Shown piece after piece: positions 61,460-64,000 of a stretch of DNA of 64,000 bases. Each line of letters starts with the position of its first letter. Position 1 is the stretch's first letter. The notes under the pieces were generated by a model. It saw only the letters and a program-made list of their open reading frames with translations. It had not been told where the DNA came from and did not search any database. The DNA is from Methanosarcina flavescens. Lineage in GTDB: Archaea; Halobacteriota; Methanosarcinia; Methanosarcinales; Methanosarcinaceae. The stretch spans positions 1,116,001-1,180,000 of the forward strand of contig NZ_CP032683.1 in the NCBI RefSeq assembly GCF_001304615.2, given 5' to 3'. Made by a program: the position numbers and the translations under genes.

Positions 61460-61578
61460 AACTATCCCCCCGCTTTACCCAAAGGTTATTGTAAACAAGA
61501 CTACGTACTTGAGATAAAGTCAAGTATGAGTTAGATGAAGGATTATGCTACTGAGTTTGTAATTCAGCTGCTTCAATC

Positions 61579-61822
61579 CTAATTTTTATTCTTTTTCCAA
61601 ATCTCCCCATACTTCTTTCTCAATGTAAAATTACCAGCCTTATAATCTTTTGACCCCTCTTCTATTGATTTCATATCCTCTTCACTAAGAGGCTGCCAAT
61701 CATAAGCATAAGTAGCTAATCTTTTTATTATAGAATCAAGAGATTCTTGAGGATATATTTTTCAAGCCTATCAACAATTCTTCCGCTTCAGAGTCTATAC
61801 TGATAGCTGTTGATAATGCCAC
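61579..61822 (-). pseudogene. Frameshifted antitoxin-like gene
   Basis: GTG at 61822 begins ALSTAISIDSEAEELLIGL; after one frameshift near 61757-61770 the sequence continues YPQESLDSIIKRLATYAYDW, PLSEEDMKSIEEGSKDYKAG and ends KKNKN. The pattern (short N-terminal DNA-binding part, acidic tail) resembles archaeal VapB/RelB-like antitoxins. No toxin gene is next to it. Confidence 0.55.
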
Positions 61823-62135
61823 AATATCTCATAAGATGTTATCTTATTTAAGAGCCTATTCGAAAATGTGTGACTCACATTATCTGATGATTCCAATATC
61901 GAGCCTTTCTAACATAGAGTTTTATAGAAATCAAGAGGGTAATATTGTAGTAGATTTTAAATTGGGGATATGGTAGATTTTAAATTGGGAATGACGGTTT
62001 GTATTGCTATTGAAAACACTGATTTTAATACATATACCCTTTATAAATCTCTGAGTTTCTTACAGAAATATAAGTCAATAAATTAATAATAATAGTATAA
62101 CTGGCTTTACCGGTTATAGAAATTTTTTATTTGAC
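61823..62135. other. Spacer before the DUF1699 gene
   Basis: AT-rich with a duplicated TAGATTTTAAATTGGGnA at 61954-61990. No gene seen. Confidence 0.4.
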
Positions 62136-62549
62136 TCAAGCCCAGGCTTGAGCTTCTTTGCTCATAATGTAGGCAACCATATCAGGGTTAAGTCTGCTTT
62201 CCCTTAAGATTCTCTCCTCAATCACCTCATTGGATTTACCTGCAATCTTCATTTCCTTTATTTTCTCAAAGACCGAGGTGGGAATGATATAATACTCGTT
62301 TATATCCTTTCTGTGACCCCAAACATCGCCTTCAATAAGCTGGATTCTCTGCATTTCAAGGAACATTCCAATGGATTTTGAGACCGTACGTCTGTAAGAT
62401 TTTGGAATTTGTATAGCCTCAATTTTCGGGCAGGTTTCGACAAGTGTAAAAATATCCTTGTTCGACGGCCTGAAAGCCAGGTGAACAACACGTTCATTAG
62501 GATTTAATGTAAAGATTTCTTCTTTTGAGCTAACTACTCTAATCTTCAT
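62136..62549 (-). CDS. DUF1699-family protein
   Basis: The 137-residue protein (MKIRVVSSKEEIFTLNPNE start, HLAFRPSNKDIFTLVETCP, IQIPKSYRRTVSKSI, MQRIQLIEGDVWGHRKDI) matches the Methanosarcina-specific DUF1699 family, of which these genomes contain several copies. Function unknown; the C-terminal part, SRLNPDMVAYIMSKEAQAWA, is typical. A palindromic TATA-like CTTAAATATTTAAG lies at 62585-62598. Confidence 0.8.
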   Translation of the reverse strand: MKIRVVSSKEEIFTLNPNERVVHLAFRPSNKDIFTLVETCPKIEAIQIPKSYRRTVSKSIGMFLEMQRIQLIEGDVWGHRKDINEYYIIPTSVFEKIKEMKIAGKSNEVIEERILRESRLNPDMVAYIMSKEAQAWA

Positions 62550-63190
62550 ATCTTTCCCCTTGCAAAGTTTTTAATCTCATAGGACTTAAATATTTAAGGA
62601 TTAAAAATCACGATCACTGATAATTCCTTGTTTTATTCGATTTCTTTACATTTTTTACCCAATAGGCTGGGTTTAATAAAGAGCCATTTATAATCGAAAT
62701 TACTTGGAAATCTTCAAATATATACATACTTATTTTTATTATATTTTATAAAAACAGAAAATGAAATTTAAAACTTCATAATACTTTGTACTCAAAATTA
62801 AAACATTATAAAACCAAAAATATTTTTACTCTTAATGCATATCTCTTAAATAATAAATTTAACATATATGAAGAAGTAGTGGCTCTTTATATCTCTTTAT
62901 AGTTCTTCATATCTAAACACACCACATTTCTAAAGTTTTTTTCTGTATGCCTGGGTTATTAAGGCTTTTTATGGTATTACAGGACCGCATATGTAGTATT
63001 TTAAGGAAAAAAAGCTTATTATTTTCACAACAATGCTGCACTTACAAAGAACAGCCAATCAACTAATCATTCCTGTATATTTGTATATCAGCAGCCCTTC
63101 TCCAATTAAGGTACACTTATTTCTCTGGCATTGAAGGGGTTTGGGTGTGAGTGGGATTTGGTTTGTCTAGAGTTATAGAGAGAAAGGGAA
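62550..63190. other. Intergenic region before the histidine kinase end
   Basis: Very AT-rich. Contains the promoter of the DUF1699 gene (62585-62598). No other gene or clear structure seen. Confidence 0.45.
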
Positions 63191-64000
63191 TTAGGAACGA
63201 GCAATACGCTGTAATGGTTCAGGTTCATTTCTTATACCACTAAACCGGATAGTGAACTCTGTCCCATTGTTTCTTTTCAGTTCAAGTTCACCATCTAACT
63301 GGTCTACAAGGGAAGTTATAAGCTGAAGCCCCAAACTATCGAGTTCTTCAATATCAAGATCAAGATTTTCAGGCATGCCTATGCCGTCATCTGAAACAAT
63401 TAGAACAAAGTCGGCACACTTACAGCCATTGTTTTTGCATTTTCCTATCTCGTCCCTATGGAGTTTGATTTGGATCTCTCCTTTATCCCGGTCAGGAAAT
63501 GCATATTTAAGAGAGTTTGAAACCAGTTCGTTGATAATTATCCCTAGCGGAACAGCAGTATCCATATCTAAAAATAGGTCTTCTTCCAGATCGAGATTCA
63601 AGTTAACATCGGTTTCAAGCCTGTATGTAAGGAGCAGGTTATCAGCTAAGTCCTTGATGTATTTAGAAAAATTAAGCACATCGATATTTTCATCTTTGTA
63701 CAGTTCTTCATGTATAAGAGCAATAGAAAGAACTCTGTCTATGCTTATTGCGAAAGCGTTCAACACTTCTGAATCTCTAATGTTGTTTCTGCCTTTAAAC
63801 ATCTCAGCCTGAAGATCCAGGAGAGAGGAGATTACCTGAAGATTATTCTTGATTCTATGATGGATTTCCTTTTTACGGAAAGTCTCGAAATTCATTAGAG
63901 CTTCTTCAGCTTCTTTTCGCTTTGTAATGTCAGTATGGAGGTTCAGAACCCCGATAAACTTACCATCCTTATCAAAAAGAGATTTAGAATTTGTATGCAT
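63191..64000 (-). CDS. Sensor histidine kinase (HisKA_2 type), C-terminal part
   Basis: The gene enters from the right edge, so the N-terminus is missing. Visible are the end of a PAS domain (SLFDKDGKFIGVLNLHTDITKRKEAEE), the phosphoacceptor helix EIHHRIKNNLQVISSLLDL, and a HATPase domain with N-box INELVSNSLKYAFP, G1 SDDGIGMPE and GLQLITSLVDQLDGEL. This class is common in Methanosarcina, often without a paired response regulator. Signal unknown. Confidence 0.88.
   Translation of the reverse strand: MHTNSKSLFDKDGKFIGVLNLHTDITKRKEAEEALMNFETFRKKEIHHRIKNNLQVISSLLDLQAEMFKGRNNIRDSEVLNAFAISIDRVLSIALIHEELYKDENIDVLNFSKYIKDLADNLLLTYRLETDVNLNLDLEEDLFLDMDTAVPLGIIINELVSNSLKYAFPDRDKGEIQIKLHRDEIGKCKNNGCKCADFVLIVSDDGIGMPENLDLDIEELDSLGLQLITSLVDQLDGELELKRNNGTEFTIRFSGIRNEPEPLQRIARS

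Overview
The window comes from a methylotrophic, multicarbon-cofactor methanogen of the genus Methanosarcina. Evidence: a methanol methyltransferase pair (mtaB, mtaC) beside two Msr-type regulators, a DUF1699 protein, a family-6 hypoxanthine-DNA glycosylase, an archaeal ADH synthase and UMP kinase, a ribose-1,5-bisphosphate isomerase, G-rich ribosome binding sites and AT-rich intergenic DNA. The arrangement resembles the mtaC1B1/msrA/msrB locus I remember from M. acetivorans, but I cannot fix the species without a search.

Positions 1-22,100 hold the most unusual part: an array of four giant CobN/magnesium-chelatase-H-like proteins (one cut by the window start). Every complete copy has a signal peptide, and all four end in a CCHHTCGN motif, a Ser-rich stalk and a C-terminal membrane anchor with a basic tail. 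They are therefore predicted to act outside the cell, where normal CobN has no ATP and no CobS/CobT partner. In the same array lie a parallel beta-helix protein and, 26 nt behind it, a small exported (probably lipid-anchored) corrinoid-binding domain homologous to MtaC and keeping the DxHxxG cobalt-ligand motif. The array also holds a DUF1638 protein and at least two relics of further CobN copies. A 16-bp palindrome followed by a TATA-like box and a conserved leader of about 200-280 nt recurs upstream of copies and relics. I infer a cell-surface tetrapyrrole/corrinoid (or cobalt) capture or remodelling system.

Positions 22,100-48,600 are mostly housekeeping. They include TrmO and an FmdE-like protein; an Msr-like regulator; ribose-bisphosphate isomerase; a MacB-type ABC exporter with a secreted partner; pyrH; larB-larC (nickel-pincer cofactor); asd; a ferredoxin; and a CobW-type GTPase. 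Further on are a radical SAM protein, ADH synthase, a dUTPase/dCTP deaminase-type protein, a PGF-CTERM-like surface protein, a flavodoxin-like reductase, a GNAT acetyltransferase, an orphan MacB-type permease, methionine sulfoxide reductase, a HAD phosphatase and a glycosyltransferase. Intergenic spaces carry many short tandem repeats, palindromes and one MITE-like element (35,782-35,964). Several genes lack any ATG/GTG/TTG at the place where their conserved N-terminus begins and seem to start at AUU or AUA.

Positions 49,100-55,000 are the methanol locus: mtaC-mtaB read leftward, and two Msr-type regulators read rightward across a 0.9-kb control region, followed by a DNA-repair glycosylase and a 59-residue ferredoxin.

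Positions 55,100-62,100 look like a decaying accessory island. It holds a PAS-domain pseudogene, an M4 metalloprotease with an emfourin-like inhibitor, a truncated GMC oxidoreductase joined to a transthyretin-like fragment, an endonuclease/exonuclease/phosphatase relic, an erythromycin-esterase-family gene, a small ABM-like protein and a frameshifted antitoxin. It also contains the 3' half of a tRNA-Thr(CGU), which marks a probable integration site. The window ends with a DUF1699 gene and the 3' part of a sensor histidine kinase.
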